NCBI RefSeq assembly: GCF_901709675.1
Contig: NC_051089.1
Location: 7,935,476 to 7,999,475, forward strand
DNA: 64,000 nucleotides
Reading direction: 5' to 3'
Origin: Syngnathus acus
Taxonomy: Eukaryota > Chordata > Actinopteri > Syngnathiformes > Syngnathidae
Made by a program: the position numbers and the translations under genes. Within the stretch, counting starts at the first letter, position 1; each line of letters opens with the position of its first letter. Under the pieces are notes generated by a model. That model worked only from the letters and a program-made list of their open reading frames with translations, did no database searches and was not told the origin of the DNA. Shown piece by piece: positions 33,845 to 46,480 of this stretch.

Positions 33845-34455
33845 CCGTATTTTTTCGGAATATAAATTGCAGTTTTTTTCATAGTTTGGCCGGGGGTGGG
33901 ACTTATAAACAGGAGCAACTTATATGTGAAATTATTAACACATTAGTACTTAATCATTAACACATTACTTATTTACTAGTATAGTTTATCACTTCACGTT
34001 ATTTTCACTTTAAACCGCATGACGGCGCTCTTGGCCTGTGGAATAATTGGAATTGCAACTGACGATGAGTCTGACATCCACTGACTTCCACCATCCACTG
34101 ACTTCTGGAGTCAGTGGAGTTGTTTATAAGTGACACAGAGGACGACGATTTCGATGGATTTAATGATTTGGAGTGACAGGGATGGTTTGATAAACTTGTT
34201 ATTTATGTTATAGTTGTTTGAATAACGGTTAATATGTTACGTCAGGCACGTGCTCAGTTCCTCGTTTGTGTTTATGTAACGTTAGCATACCGTATCGTTT
34301 GGCCTGTTGTTGCCCATTCATGTCTGTTCTTGGTGTTGGATTTTGTCAAAGTTCCCCCAAAAATGCGACTTGCATATGTTTTTTTCTTCTTTATTATGCA
34401 TTTTATGGTTGGTGCGACTTGTACTCCGGAGCGACTTATAGTCCGAAAAGTATGG
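33845..34455 (+). mobile_element. 611-bp TA-flanked DNA transposon copy (family B) with transposase C-terminus remnant
   Basis: TA precedes (33843-33844) and follows (34456-34457) the element. The ends are imperfect inverted repeats: CCGTATTTTTTCGGAATATA at the left and, on the opposite strand, CCATACTTTTCGGACTATAA at the right. TA duplication with such ends is the hallmark of Tc1/mariner-type transposons. Near the middle, 34102-34173 encodes a short frame ending ISDTEDDDFDGFNDLE and a stop, like the acidic C-terminal tails of pogo-like transposases. A stop at 34099 and a 17-bp tandem duplication at 34076-34109 break the frame upstream. The catalytic domain is missing, so this is an internally deleted, non-autonomous copy. 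Superfamily placement is inference. Confidence 0.75.
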
Positions 34456-35476
34456 TAACTCTTCTTTACGTGTTAACTCTACTTAAAGCACTCCTGGCTG
34501 ATCGTGTAATTCTTCGACTTCAACCTTGCAAGTATTTCTTTCAAATGCTCGAAGACAGCGAAGCAATCTAGAAGGACTCTGACTAAAGACGGATGAAGGA
34601 GAGAGAGCGAGGAGGCATAAGTGTGTGACAGCTGGAAGGACAGCGGATTGGAGAAGAGTGCGATTTCAGAACGGAGAAAAAAAGGATGGCAGGGACGGAG
34701 GGAAAATGGCAAAAAAAAGGGTGACATTGAATGGGATCAGATGAGTGGGCCATTAGTCACTGCCTTCACGCTTCCTGCTGTGATAGTGTTTCCATGGCAA
34801 TAATTAGCATACCAATTATTAACGCCGCCTCTACAGCCCTCCATGCCTTGTTAACTGATTGACTATTGAGTTGATAAAGACCAAAAAGATTGCATAACTT
34901 CCCAAAACATGAAAAAAGTAGTATTGAAAAAAATGTCTCACCCTCAAAGATAACCTTTTTGTTATTCAATTCATTGTCCAACTTTACAAAGCAGGTCAAC
35001 ATTTTCTAACTGAATATGAAAATATGTATGTACCTAAATGATCTTGGAGTTCTATGGCTGAATAAGGATGACATCAATACAAGATAAAAATACCATTGGG
35101 ATGCTATATCATGTCTTTATATTGCAGTCTAGGATTACACGTAAAACTTCGAGTACAGCGCAACCTCTAATGATGACCAAATCCGTTAAACCAAACAAAT
35201 AGAATTGCACACAAAGTCCGCTACCTAAAATGCTAGCATATAATGGAAAAATCCATTGGCGCATGGGCTAACAATTAGCATCTATCTGGCTGTCATGTTA
35301 CACTTTAAGCAATGGATATCTAAATGCAAACCGTGCTAAAACACAATCAGAGACTATAACAATGCTCACAGGCAAGTATTCTCTATCCTCTGTGAAGAAC
35401 GACAAATATTAATGCCATCCTAAGAAAGCCAAAAGAAGAGCTGGGATCACAGTACAGTATATCTGTGGCTCTCTTA
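34456..35476. other. Intron, nothing specific seen
   Basis: AT-rich, with a G/A-rich stretch at 34590-34730; no recognisable gene. Confidence 0.5.
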
Positions 35477-35493
35477 TACTGCCCCCTGGTGGC
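35477..35493 (-). promoter_or_regulatory. Candidate CTCF site
   Basis: The minus strand reads GCCACCAGGGGGCAGTA, a full match to the core of the vertebrate CTCF motif (CCASYAGRKGGCRS). A motif match does not prove binding. Similar sequences also occur inside dispersed repeats. Confidence 0.5.
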
Positions 35494-35771
35494 TAAAGCA
35501 TGCACAACAGCACAACTAAAAGAGAAAAGCTACTGTGTGTCCTCAAAACTATCTATGTGATGTGTGATGGACATTAGTGCGGGGGAAGCTGCCAATCAAA
35601 TCTAAATCAAATCTATAAGGCATTGAATCACAAACCTGTTAGGTGGCTCAGTGCTACGTGCCAGACTCTGCTATATTCCTCCCGACATCTGAGAAGTTTT
35701 TTTCAAAGCAAAGCAATGAAAGGTGGGCACTCACAAAACCATTCTTCCGAGCCCTTAAGGAAACCATCTAT

Positions 35772-35938
35772 GCATCCATTTTCTATCGCTTGTGCCGTTC
35801 AGGGCCAAGATTGAGTTGGAGCCTTTAGCTGTTGACTGACTGGTGTCGAGAAGCTGGGCACACCCTCAATGGCGCAGGGCACATCTCAACAAACAAATAT
35901 TCACACCTATGGGCAGTCTCCGAGTCTCGACTGTAAAT
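35772..35938 (-). repeat. Common teleost interspersed repeat, long copy
   Basis: CATCCATTTTCTATCGCTTG, TTGGAGCC, AGCTGGGCACACCCTCAATG, CGCAGGGCACATCTCAACAA and ATTCACACCTATGGGCAGTC follow the family consensus in reverse orientation. This is the longest copy in the window. Confidence 0.7.
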
Positions 35939-38900
35939 CCTTTGACAAATCCCAAGCAAATTTGTCAAGCCATCTACTGATTAGTTAAAGAAACCATTCA
36001 TACCATTGTTGAGTGTCTAACTGGTTCTGTGGCCCATTTTTAGATTAGAATATTGTATTAATCAGTCCATTTCACTACTACTTCCATCCATCATCAGTTT
36101 AAAATATCCATAGCATGTGCCATGGTGTCAGTTGCTGTCAATCAGGTTCTTAATGTTTAATTATGGATGTCTGTTTTTGTTTTACTCGCTATCTGTCAGT
36201 AGCAAATATACACACACTGACACAAAGATCGGAGAGCGGGATTTCAACTGTAGGTCAGTAACCATAGTAACAGAATCATATGCATCAGAGACATGTTGCC
36301 TTAGGAAGTAGGAAATAGCCAAAGACATAGCTCGAAGCAGGAGGAGCAATAAAAACTAAAATGGATGGTTGCAAATACGTGTGTGTGTCCAAAAGACTTG
36401 ACATGCTGATGTTTGAAGATCCTGCAACACCTCTCTCAAGTACAGAAGACATGCTAAAAAAGCAATCCTCAGTGTGTTTTTAGAACACTGACCTCCACTC
36501 ATAACGTGACACCCAGCTGCTCGAGCACAGCTGGGAGAAAAAAAGATTGTGCCGATACTCTCTTTTCAACTTCTCATTTTAGCACAGGAAGAACGGTCGG
36601 TCAGCTCTGCTCATCTTTTGGGCTCTGCTCATCTTCTGCTAGCAATAGTTCACCAGTCCAAGAATCTCGTGATGGAAATCTTTCAATGCCAACACAAAAG
36701 GAAATAGCTGTAATCTTTTATTGAAAGAAGTACTGGTACATTTGGTTTTGTGAGGTTTGCGTTGCAGGCTAGCATTGAAAGATTTTTCTCATATGCCCGA
36801 ATACCAAAGGGCATTTATCTACTCGACAGAGTGCAAGTCTTCTGAATGAAAATAATAAATATTATAATGTCAACCTCATTATAGTGGATATAATAAATGA
36901 TTATATTTACGACTCCAGGAAGATTGACGACTATAATTGTGGAACTGAAGCCAATGAATATACAACTACATTCATTTTGCATCAATGGAGAATAGTTTAT
37001 CATATTTGGTTTTGGATTGCTCCTCTGCATACATCTGTACTGTGAACCTCAGCTCTCCAGATGCCATGCCGGCAGGCAGTGTGCCCTCTACTCAATTTAT
37101 TTATTTAAACTTTATTTAAAATCGAAACATAGATTGACCAAAGGTAGTGAAGACTTTGGAAATAAAGACGTTAAAACAACTGAAGGATCAGAGAGTGCGG
37201 GTGGTGGTATGCATGGTGAGCAGTGACCAAAGCTAGGATGAGGTCCTGCCAATTGTTGCATTGTTGCATTTTGTCCTGCTGTCGGTTCGTTGCGCGTCTT
37301 TTGTCCTTCAAGTAAAATAGTCTATTTGTGAATTTTTTTATTTTAGTCAATTGCATGTCACTGATTATTGGAGGCGCAGAGGAGCAGACAATAGGGTATT
37401 TTCATTATGCTTCTTGACTGCTGAAAGAAAAATATTGTTATGTCAGACGTCGACTCTACATCGGTGGAGTAGTCAGCATTCAAGTGTGCTCCACATGCTA
37501 CGGTTAATATGGCACTATAGCCTTTTGTCCTCTTTTATTGTCTAGATTATAGATACTTTATGAGGCGTAATGGTAGTATTGAAATAAATGACTGCATAGT
37601 TAGGGAAGTGTTAGGAGTAATAAAGCGAGAGTGACGTGGGGATGGCAGACAGAGACGTGGATTTTATATTAAGGAGCAGGAGCTCAGTGTAAATAAAAAT
37701 ACTGTAGGGCTTCTGAGAAAAGGGTTTGCCTATCATTGACTAGACGAATGATAGTCATGTAATTCCTAGTCCAATCACGCTGGCTGCTAAATGAGCTAAT
37801 AGGCCAGACAACCAGACACACTGCAGTGACTGGAGCAGTGGTGGACTGTCTGTCTGTCCGTCTCAAAATGAGTTTGCAAGGTAATACTTGCCTTTCTCTA
37901 TCACAATGTGATGGTTTGTCAACAAATTCATGCAGACAGGAAAAGTGAACCAATCTTACCATATACAGAAAAGTGTCATTTGACTACTGAATTTTTCATC
38001 AAATTTAAAGCAGCAAAGCGACTGAGCAAAATTGTTTATTGAGCTCCATTTCCACCTGCTGCTTCAATAAGCAGCCATTTTAGGAGGTCATCATCAGTAC
38101 CAAAGAAGGCCATCATTTTTACAGTACCACTTCAGATTATCAGTCACTTATCAAAAGGCTTGAATGAATGTACTTTGTCACAGTTTGTCACGGTAGCTCA
38201 TAATATAACATGCAGGAAAAAAGGTATGACCCATTTCAAGTGGCTCTGTCTGGCAGTACAATCGTGAGTTCAATTTAATGATATGCTTAAAAATGGACAA
38301 GGGTCCATCCTGTTGGAGGGAAATGCTGTTCCTGTGGTTGGCACTTGATACCTTCAGATATGCTAATTTTGTAATCCATTGAGAGAGTTTTGCATCCATT
38401 CTGGCACTGATCATTTATCTTTTTTTTTACGTCGTCATCATGTTGTTCAAAGCCTTGTGATGCTTTGAAACCCTGGTGATTGACAAAGCTTTGAAAAAAA
38501 TCTGAACGACAATAATTAGCATTTCGTGTAGTTTGCGCTTTCGAATTCTAACTTGGCACTTTGTTTTATTGTACTTTTGGCCTTTTTTTTGCATGAAGCC
38601 ACTTCTATATAGATCAGAGCAATGCATTTTTTCAACGAATTTTCATCAGCCGTCATTCAACATCATGATTTTTTTATTAATTTTTTGCTTTCACTCGTGA
38701 GCAAAAATTTGATGAGTGCTGAATAGTGACAGTAACCTGAACTCAATCCACTTCAAAATAAGCAGCACTTTTGCAGACGGCCAACTACTCTTAAACTGGT
38801 TTCAACCTGATTATGTAATTATTAAATATTGTCAGAGTAAGGGGAAAAACTAACCTTGTAAAAATATTGTTTTTATTTTAAAAAATCTTTTAAATAAAAA

Positions 38901-39765
38901 GACTTGTCTCTTATCCTCTGCAAACATTTGATTAAGATTTTTGCCATATGGGGCTAAAGGCCCAAATTTGGTGATCATTGTCTAGTTGCCGCAGCGTGTC
39001 TACCTGACAAATCAACTCCTAGTGGAACGTGCACACCGACAAAAAAAACACACACACAAAAAATCATCTGCTTTTTGATGACATTTTAACACGTAATAAT
39101 TGTAATATTTGGTATTGTTCATGATGTGCTTGTGTCTTCATGTGCGCTTGTTTGCCTTTGATTGGCAGACGAACTGTGGAAAAAACTTAGTGGGCATCTG
39201 GAGCACAAGTCATTACTGCCGATGGCTCGGAGAGAGAGTGAGAGATAGAAGCTGACGACAGCGGCATAAATCAACTTGTCAACGAGCATCCTTGACTCCA
39301 GTGCCGGTGGACAGATGGGCTGTGTGTGCGCGTGTGCCCATTTGCGAACGTGCCTTTGTGTGTTGCTCCAGCTAGTCGCCAAAGTTTGTACCCAACTATT
39401 AATGTTTTAACAAATATTAAGTGGGGTTCAAAAGTTGGTTTTCCATCACTCAAGTCCGTTAGTTGGTCTTTTTTCGAGTTTAACAGCTTGGTACTACACT
39501 GGTACAAGCTAACTGCCAACTCTGTATTATGGGCATGAGGTGCTGTGCAGTGTAACTGTTGTGCAGATAGCTAGCTTGCACTTGCACACAGTTCCCGGAC
39601 TTTACAATTAGTATTGTTAACATTAGGCAGTTTTCTATCAGGAAGTAGCAGGTGGTCACTTACTGCATCAATTAGGCTGCTGATGTTCTATATAGCCAGC
39701 AAACCACTTCATAGAAATATCCAACTATTTTTTTCCGCAAACTTTGCGGACCAGATGTAGCTATC
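35939..39765. other. Intron, no gene seen (3.8 kb)
   Basis: AT-rich. A CTGTCTGTCTGTCCGTCTC run lies at about 37846-37864. No exon or large repeat recognised. Confidence 0.5.
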
Positions 39766-39830
39766 TATCCATTAATTTTCCGCAACGCATCCTGTTTTTG
39801 AGCTGGAGCCCATCACAGCCATCTTTAGGC
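39766..39830 (-). repeat. Fragment of the common teleost interspersed repeat
   Basis: TATCCATTAATTTTCCGCAA, CGCATCCTG and GAGCTGGAGCCCATCACAGCC keep the family's block order. Confidence 0.5.
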
Positions 39831-42800
39831 ACAAAACTGTACTGGCATTGGAAACTTCTTTTAGATGTGAAGAGAGCTAATAAATCATTCAGAAGAAAAA
39901 TATGTTCAATTAATAATTAGCCTTGTCCTATAAATTAAGCAAACAAAACATGCAAACCATAAAAAACACACATTCAATGTGACAGGATAATATGTCATAG
40001 CATAGTATAAAAGATTTCCTGAGAAGTCAGCAAGCCTGCATCGATTTATGTCCTTTCTGACATATTAAGTAATCAAGCCAACCATTGTTTGGCATTTGAA
40101 TTGAATATTCAAAAAGATTTTGGCGTTTTCCCAGTGAAAGTTTGTCGTATTTTACAAAGGATTACTTTCTTTTGTTTAGTTTTTCTCCCTCAATCTAAAA
40201 AATGTCCCAAAAAATTTCATTGTTTTAATATGAAGGCTAACATACTCCCACACTCTCATTCCCTCTCATTTCTTCACTCTACATTTTTCTTTCAGTGTTT
40301 TCTGATAAATTTCACATTGTTCCCAAAGTAGAGTCTGGTTTATGCAACATGTCCCCATTAAAATAATGGCATGTTCAAAGCTCACAGAAACATGTCGTGA
40401 CATTTTATACACCTGTCATTTGTGGTGTATCAAGTGTCCAAATGCTCAACTTGTCTAGAGGATCCCAACTGTACTGCTCCAAAACAGGCTGAACATTTTG
40501 ATGGCTGTATAAACTTCCGTCAAATGTCTACATTCACTCACATACCTTAACTATAAACACAAACGCACAAACTCTCTGTGTTCCCTTTTTTAGCTTGCTG
40601 TTTCTATAGCGACACTGATGCTACCACCCTCTTCCCCGCCTTCTCTGACTCAGCAGCTATTCCTGTGTGTGAGCAGTTTGGCTGCAAATAGAATTAGTTG
40701 GATATACAGTGTCAGTGAATTGCCCCTCATATACAATACACCCTGCCCACTAATGTCTATGTGTTATTTATAGTGTGTGCGTGCGTGTGTGTGTGTGTGT
40801 TTGTTAGAGGGAGATTAGATCCCGCAATGCACTGCTCTCCAACTGTAGATTAACTGCTCCTAATGTGGCTCCTCACTCCAATTGTGCAAAACTTACCCAT
40901 TGTCTATGCACATCTTGAGGCTCCCTAGTGACTCTCTACTGTAGGCTTATCTAGATTAACTTTTCCTTTATGCCATTCCCCCGCCTCCAGTTTAATTTTT
41001 ACTACATCTGCACCTCCACATACCTTTCATTTTTGCACTGTATGTAAGGTGCCACGCAAACAAAGTGTTTCTAATTTGTATGTCTGATGAAAGAAGTTCA
41101 CAGGCAATCAGGTTCCAATATTACAGCAGCAGCCCCGGGGAGTCACTATCACAACTCACACTCCAGCGCTTCCCTGCTGCTCAATATCTATAATTGCAAA
41201 TGGCTAAAATTAGAAGACAAAAAAGAATCCCAAAGGTTGGTGGACTAATACAAGATGGATGAATACTTTTTGTGTTGGAAAGTTTTAGGACCGAGCATTA
41301 AACAGCACTTCAATATGATATTTTTCAAGGTGGACAATACCTCACCATGGGGGAGGAACTAATTGGCGGCCAGGGATGCATGAGATAGAAGTAAACTATG
41401 GGAGTACACAAATGCAGAGCAGCAGCAAAGGAAATTTTGTAAATGAGCTGACTTCGACTTACTTGAGCATGTTTATTCTCCTGGGTGTTGGGCAAAATTC
41501 TGCACATTAGGTTATGTTAAATGATGACTTTTTGATTAAAGAGGGAGCTATTCACATGGCCATCCTTGGCTGTTTCCCAACATATTACACTTAGTGCTCA
41601 AAAAAATCTAAAGATCCATTCAGACCATCCATCATTTCAAATTAAGTTTAGTCACTGAAACTTTGCCGTGCCTCATAGCACAATGATAGCCAACTCGTTT
41701 TGAGCAGCTGGCTCTGTGTCACTGTGTTGTTTTTTGAGTTATAAATAAACTCTTCAACTTTAGATGCCATCGTCAACATGAATTAAGTTTTGACACCCCG
41801 CTATTTAAAGAAGCTTTATTAGAGCCGCAGGGCAGCCGACGTGCAGCTCACATGAGCAGCGCAAGTGAATGTGGTGTGTCAGTAACCACAGGGCAAAAGA
41901 GACAGAGCAACCAAGCGCATGCTCCCAACACCTCACAAAGTGTCAAAGAAAACGAGTCAAAGTTTATTTGAAGAGTATCCCACCGTCATGTATTCGATAG
42001 TGTCCTTTTAAATGCTTGTGGCTTTGCAGCAACAACAATGTGCCGTGCGGCCCATTTGTTTCATTTTGTAAGTAGATTGTCTCTTTGAAACAGGCTTTGA
42101 ATTGCAGCCATATTTAACAGTTGTTGTTTTTCCAGCACACAAAACTAGCACACACAAGGCCTGCCTGCAGGAAATCACTAAATAGCCAAATTACAGAACA
42201 CTGGTGCAAAAGTTAGCATGCTGCCACTGATAAGATAACGTTACGCGCGGCCAAAAGCAATACATTGCTACACACCGCACTCTTACAAAAGTATAGCTTA
42301 TACAACAGAAAGCAGAAGGGAGTCAATTCAAATGCCTATTCGATACAGCAGCCCAATACAAAGTTGTCCAGATGGCAGATCTTATGGGTTGTTGGGGTAT
42401 GTTTCTGCTGTGATCAACTGCATCGCCACGTTGAGCTCCTGATGCAAATAATTGCTGTTTCTGGTCTTTGTAAATGATTGATATCCCTCTATTTTTATTA
42501 TATTTATTTTATTATAATCAGACAGATTTTGCACCCGAAGATTAGTTAAGGCTTAGTTAAGAACAAATATTTTGGGGATTATAAACAAAAAATATGAGTT
42601 TTATATCGCCTTTTACATAAATTACGCTCCATTTTATGGTTTTTTTTTTTGCCCAAAAAGCAATTCATGACATTTAAAAATCCGTGCGCATTAGTTCTGC
42701 CGTGTTTGTGGCTTGACACATATTAAATCGTAAAAAAAAAACATCGTGCGCCTTACCCACATGTTCATAATGTGATTTAACTTGCACACAGTAACAATTC

Positions 42801-43545
42801 TGGACATTTTAGTCACAACATAGCCGCTCAACAAATTGCTCACTTTATTTTTAATCGCTTTCTTCAGCCCGAATAAATGGAAATGAAACACGCCTCCACT
42901 TCATAGTAGCAACTAAAGTTACCAGAGTCATTTGGGGTTTTTAATGCATCACACTTTTGACAGCCTGCATAATAAATGTACTCTTCAAGGCCAGTGACAG
43001 CATCTGAGGCCATCCATGATTTAGCGCTTCCTCATCACCTCCCCAGCAGACGTGCCCGCCCCGCCGTCGCAGGCAGATGTAGTACACACCCCGACGCCTC
43101 TGCCACAGCTGTGAGCCTAAACTGAAACAAACCAACTCGCATGCCCGCTCGGTTTCGCCAGTCTTTGTGCTGGTGGAGCCATTCTGTTCAATGTCTATAA
43201 TTTAATAGAAGGCCTTGCGGTCCAAACTGCATTCTGCCAAATGAATAATTGACAGCATCAAAATCAAGACAACGCTGTCAACAAGCTGTCTGACCAAATG
43301 AGACAAACGCAGATCTTGGGTGCTCCATTTTTCTCCTTCATACTAGGACTTGAAGTGACAATTGTATATAGGGTCTATATTTGTGTGTGTGTTAGCAGAA
43401 AAACAGAAGTTGTTGATTGTCTAATTTGGGGCTTCTGAATTCTGGATCTGATGCACAATGTGAGCTGTTTCCTAACATTTTCCACTGTGAGTTATGCATC
43501 AGTCTTTTGACGACAGTCAGACATACTAGGAGTGTGTATCCGTAA
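39831..43545. other. Intron, no gene seen (3.7 kb)
   Basis: AT-rich. A short (GT)n run lies at 40773-40802. A GC-rich patch at 43035-43110 has minus-strand ORFs without recognisable similarity. Confidence 0.5.
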
Positions 43546-43623
43546 AATTTGGTGCCGATCCAAATTAGGGTTGTTCGGCCTTGACCATCTGTGCCTACGC
43601 TTGACTGACTGCCATTCTAGTTG
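43546..43623 (+). repeat. Interspersed repeat copy, TTTGGTGCCGATCCAA family
   Basis: AAATTTGGTGCCGATCCAAA, TTAGGGTTGTTCGGCCTTG and ACTGCCATTCTAGTT. The first two blocks match 21703-21760. Confidence 0.55.
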
Positions 43624-43789
43624 TGTTTTACAACCTTAATAAAAAAAACAAAAAGTGTGGTGCAACTAATTGTGTTTCAAACAACGTGTTATGAGGACTT
43701 TAAGATTTAAATAACGAAAAGTCGTCCTCGTAAAGCTGTCCTATCAAACCATCACCTACCGGCTCAAAGGTTTTGTACTAATTGGTCGA

Positions 43790-43947
43790 GCTGCTGTCGG
43801 ACTGGTCGACCGACCAATTGGCTCCCAGGTCGCTTGACTAACGAAGCACATAACTAGCTGACAGGCTTACTGATGGTTGACTGACTTGCTGGGTGGCTGA
43901 TGAAGCTTCTCGCTGGCTGCCTGGCTTCGTGGTTCAGTGACTGAGGA
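43790..43947 (+). repeat. Decayed minisatellite-like GCTGACTGACTTGCTGG repeats
   Basis: Variants such as CTAGCTGACAGGCTTACTGA, GGTTGACTGACTTGCTGGGT and GGCTGATGAAGCTTCTCGCT follow each other with a loose period of 12-20 bp. It starts with GGACTGGTCGACCGACC, a short inverted repeat. Confidence 0.5.
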
Positions 43948-45928
43948 TGAGGCCGGCACCAAACTTAAAGCCAATAGACGCAGGAGAGCAGGAGCCTGTG
44001 GAGAGATTATCAATACACTCACATCCACACATGTATCAGGCAATGGTATCTTTAAAGTTGAGGAAGTTGAGACTGTGTAAGCTGAAAAGTAGAAATAAAG
44101 TAGGTTTGGATATTTTTCAACACTAAGAAAGTTGCCAGTATTTATTTATTTATTTATTTATTTTTATGATGAAAAGTAGGTTGATACTTGACAGCCTTTG
44201 ATTAAAAGTTACTTTCTCACTTTAAAATCCAACATTATGCATTGCGACGTAGTTCAGGTTGAGGACACAAAAGGAGACCAGATAACGCCTTCTATCTGTA
44301 TCTGTGACTTTGAAGATGCGGAGAGTAACAACTTGTGCCACAAACTTAAAACTGCATAGAATTGTCTTTTCCTCTTTGGGTTGAAGTTTGTGATATGGAC
44401 AGAAGAATATTCATTTTCACATTTTCATCGATTTAATGTACAGTACTGATCATTTTGTTACCTGCTGAGAACCTCAGCCCATTCTTTTTCCCCCGCATCC
44501 ATTTCTCTTCCTTCCTCTCAAATGGTGACAAGGATTGAGCCATTTCATAACTCATCTATGGTCACTTTTTCATTTCTTTAAGTACCAGACTTTCTTCCAT
44601 TGATCCTTTCCACCTCGCTCCTTTTATCTCTCTCTGCTCCTGCTCATCTCACTCTCCCTCACTATCAATAATCGTTAAAATATACAATGGCTTTATACCC
44701 CTATGAATCTAATCATTTATATGGCTGCGTAAACCTCTTTGCAATTCTGCTGCTCTCGCTGCTTCCGCGTTACGCTGCCAATACACTTTTCAAATATACT
44801 TGTTTATTACATGTGCAATTTGTAAAGCCTAACCTGCTGCCGGTGCACAAGTGTTAATGAACAATACATCTGTGCGTAACAGGTAATCACATTTTATCTC
44901 GTGTCACGCTGCCCTTCAAGCATTGAATATTGCAGACGGAAGAAGGTCACTGCTGTTTAAGGAGAGAAAGACCATTTAAAGATCTCAAATTAGCATCCGG
45001 CCCAGACAAGCAGGAGGTTATTTCTCTGGAGTTGAATTGGAGTGGAATTACATTTGAGCCCCAAATCGCACATGTTCGTTTAATTGGTTCGCATGTCTCC
45101 GACAAAACCGCTTGGACAAAGATGGGATTTTATTTTGGATTTTCTTGTTATAAAACACACACACTCAAACAAGAGATTGGAATAAGCATGTTTGTGACGA
45201 CGTCTGCAAAAAAAGCTTCTGTTTTCGCTCTCTCAAACTCAAAAAGTTTGTATGACGACATAACAATAATATCAAACATTAATGTAGTATTTTATGGTAG
45301 AAATAGAATGGGATAAAAACTAGAATGAAAAGCAATTCAAGTGATAGCTCACAATAATAAAAGCACAAGTCAATATTTCTGTAACTCAAACCTGCAAAGT
45401 AAAAATCCATGTAGCATGATGGCTTGAATGGATCTTTAACCATGACAGAAGGCTACCAGTAATGGAAAACCTGAAAAAATGATATGACCATACAACCAGA
45501 AAATAAATGTAGTTGCAGCGGAAAGCGTAGCAAACTCTCTCTGCTCTCTCTGCTCAGTTTAACAGGATTAAAGCAGCAATTTAAATTGACATTTTCCCCC
45601 TACAATGTGCTTCAAAAGTTGTTTCTATTCAGTGGTAATGTGAAGAGACTCACCTCAAATGTCTACCATAAGTTTAATGGTGATTAGTAAATTTGGGTGT
45701 TTAGTTTTACTGCTCACTGGTTAACCTGTTACACACTTATATAACAGTTAAGATGGTTAAAAACCCAAACTGGCCAAAGAAGTGAAAAATCTGAATGTTA
45801 AACAAATGATTTTTTTTCACAAGTTGCATAATATTATTGATTCTATTTTATTCCTATTTTTACTTTGAAAGGTTTGACTTCACTATTGGTGGTCATAAAT
45901 TGCATTCCCCGCCCTTTTAAACACGTTT
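43948..45928. other. Intron, no gene seen (2 kb)
   Basis: AT-rich, with a (TTTA)6 run at 44141-44164 and a C/T-rich stretch at 44480-44660. The 128-codon + ORF at 44930-45316 has no family resemblance. Confidence 0.5.
44141..44164 (+). repeat. (TTTA)6 microsatellite
   Basis: Six TTTA units followed by TTTTTATG. Confidence 0.9.
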
Positions 45929-45981
45929 AAGAACTCAAAACTCCAATTTCTCAGTTCCCCTAGCTGGAGTTTTGAGTTCTT
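45929..45981. repeat. Perfect 16-bp inverted repeat (hairpin)
   Basis: AAGAACTCAAAACTCC (45929-45944) and GGAGTTTTGAGTTCTT (45966-45981) are exact reverse complements around a 21-nt loop. It lies 10 bp before the repeat copy at 45992 and is absent beside the sister copy at 52.1 kb. Confidence 0.9.
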
Positions 45982-45991
45982 CCTTGCCCTC

Positions 45992-46158
45992 TTGGGAGTT
46001 TAAGATCAGGGGATGTTTGAGAATATTTGCCATTTTTCACATGTCCTGAGTGTTGTTAGTCACCTAAATGTTGAACAGAGGCTGTGATTTACCGAAGTCA
46101 AATTCCTTGTTTGGCACGCTCAAACATGGCGAATAAAAACTCTTGAATCTTGAATCTT
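45992..46158 (+). mobile_element. LINE/SINE-like retroposon, copy 1
   Basis: It runs from TTGGGAGTTTAAGATCAGG through GTCCTGAGTGTTGTTAGTC, GCTGTGATTTACCGAAGTC and CATGGCGAATAAAAACTC to a tail of TTGAATC repeats. An inverted copy at 52094-52262 has the same left border and only about three differences; the 3' part is also at 25283-25364. It is non-coding. The short direct-repeat tail points to an L2/CR1-clade retroposon or a SINE using such a tail; which one is not settled. Confidence 0.8.
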
Positions 46159-46480
46159 ATAGATTAAGAATCCACCATACAAACACAGTTCCTCCCTCCC
46201 TGTACGTTTGTGTGTGTGCACACAAATGAAATATGGAAAGAGGGTCTCATGCATAATGCTCATGCGACGGTGACGGGATGTCAAGCTCCTTGGGAGTCGC
46301 ACCCCTCTGAGACCAGACTCATTGGGAGATTGCAGCCAGCTCCTTTGGGCTTTACTTCTCCCCTGTTTTCTATGCAAAGTTGAAGTTGTGGTGCACATAT
46401 TTCAATTCCTCAAACACTGTCTCAGTACTTTGCAGAATATCTAGACCCTTCTGAATAATCAATTTACGCATGATGATTTG

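Noticed and set aside
43035-43110. GC-rich patch with minus-strand ORF, possible exon
   Set aside because: Open in more than one frame with no acceptor/donor pair and no similarity that I recognise.
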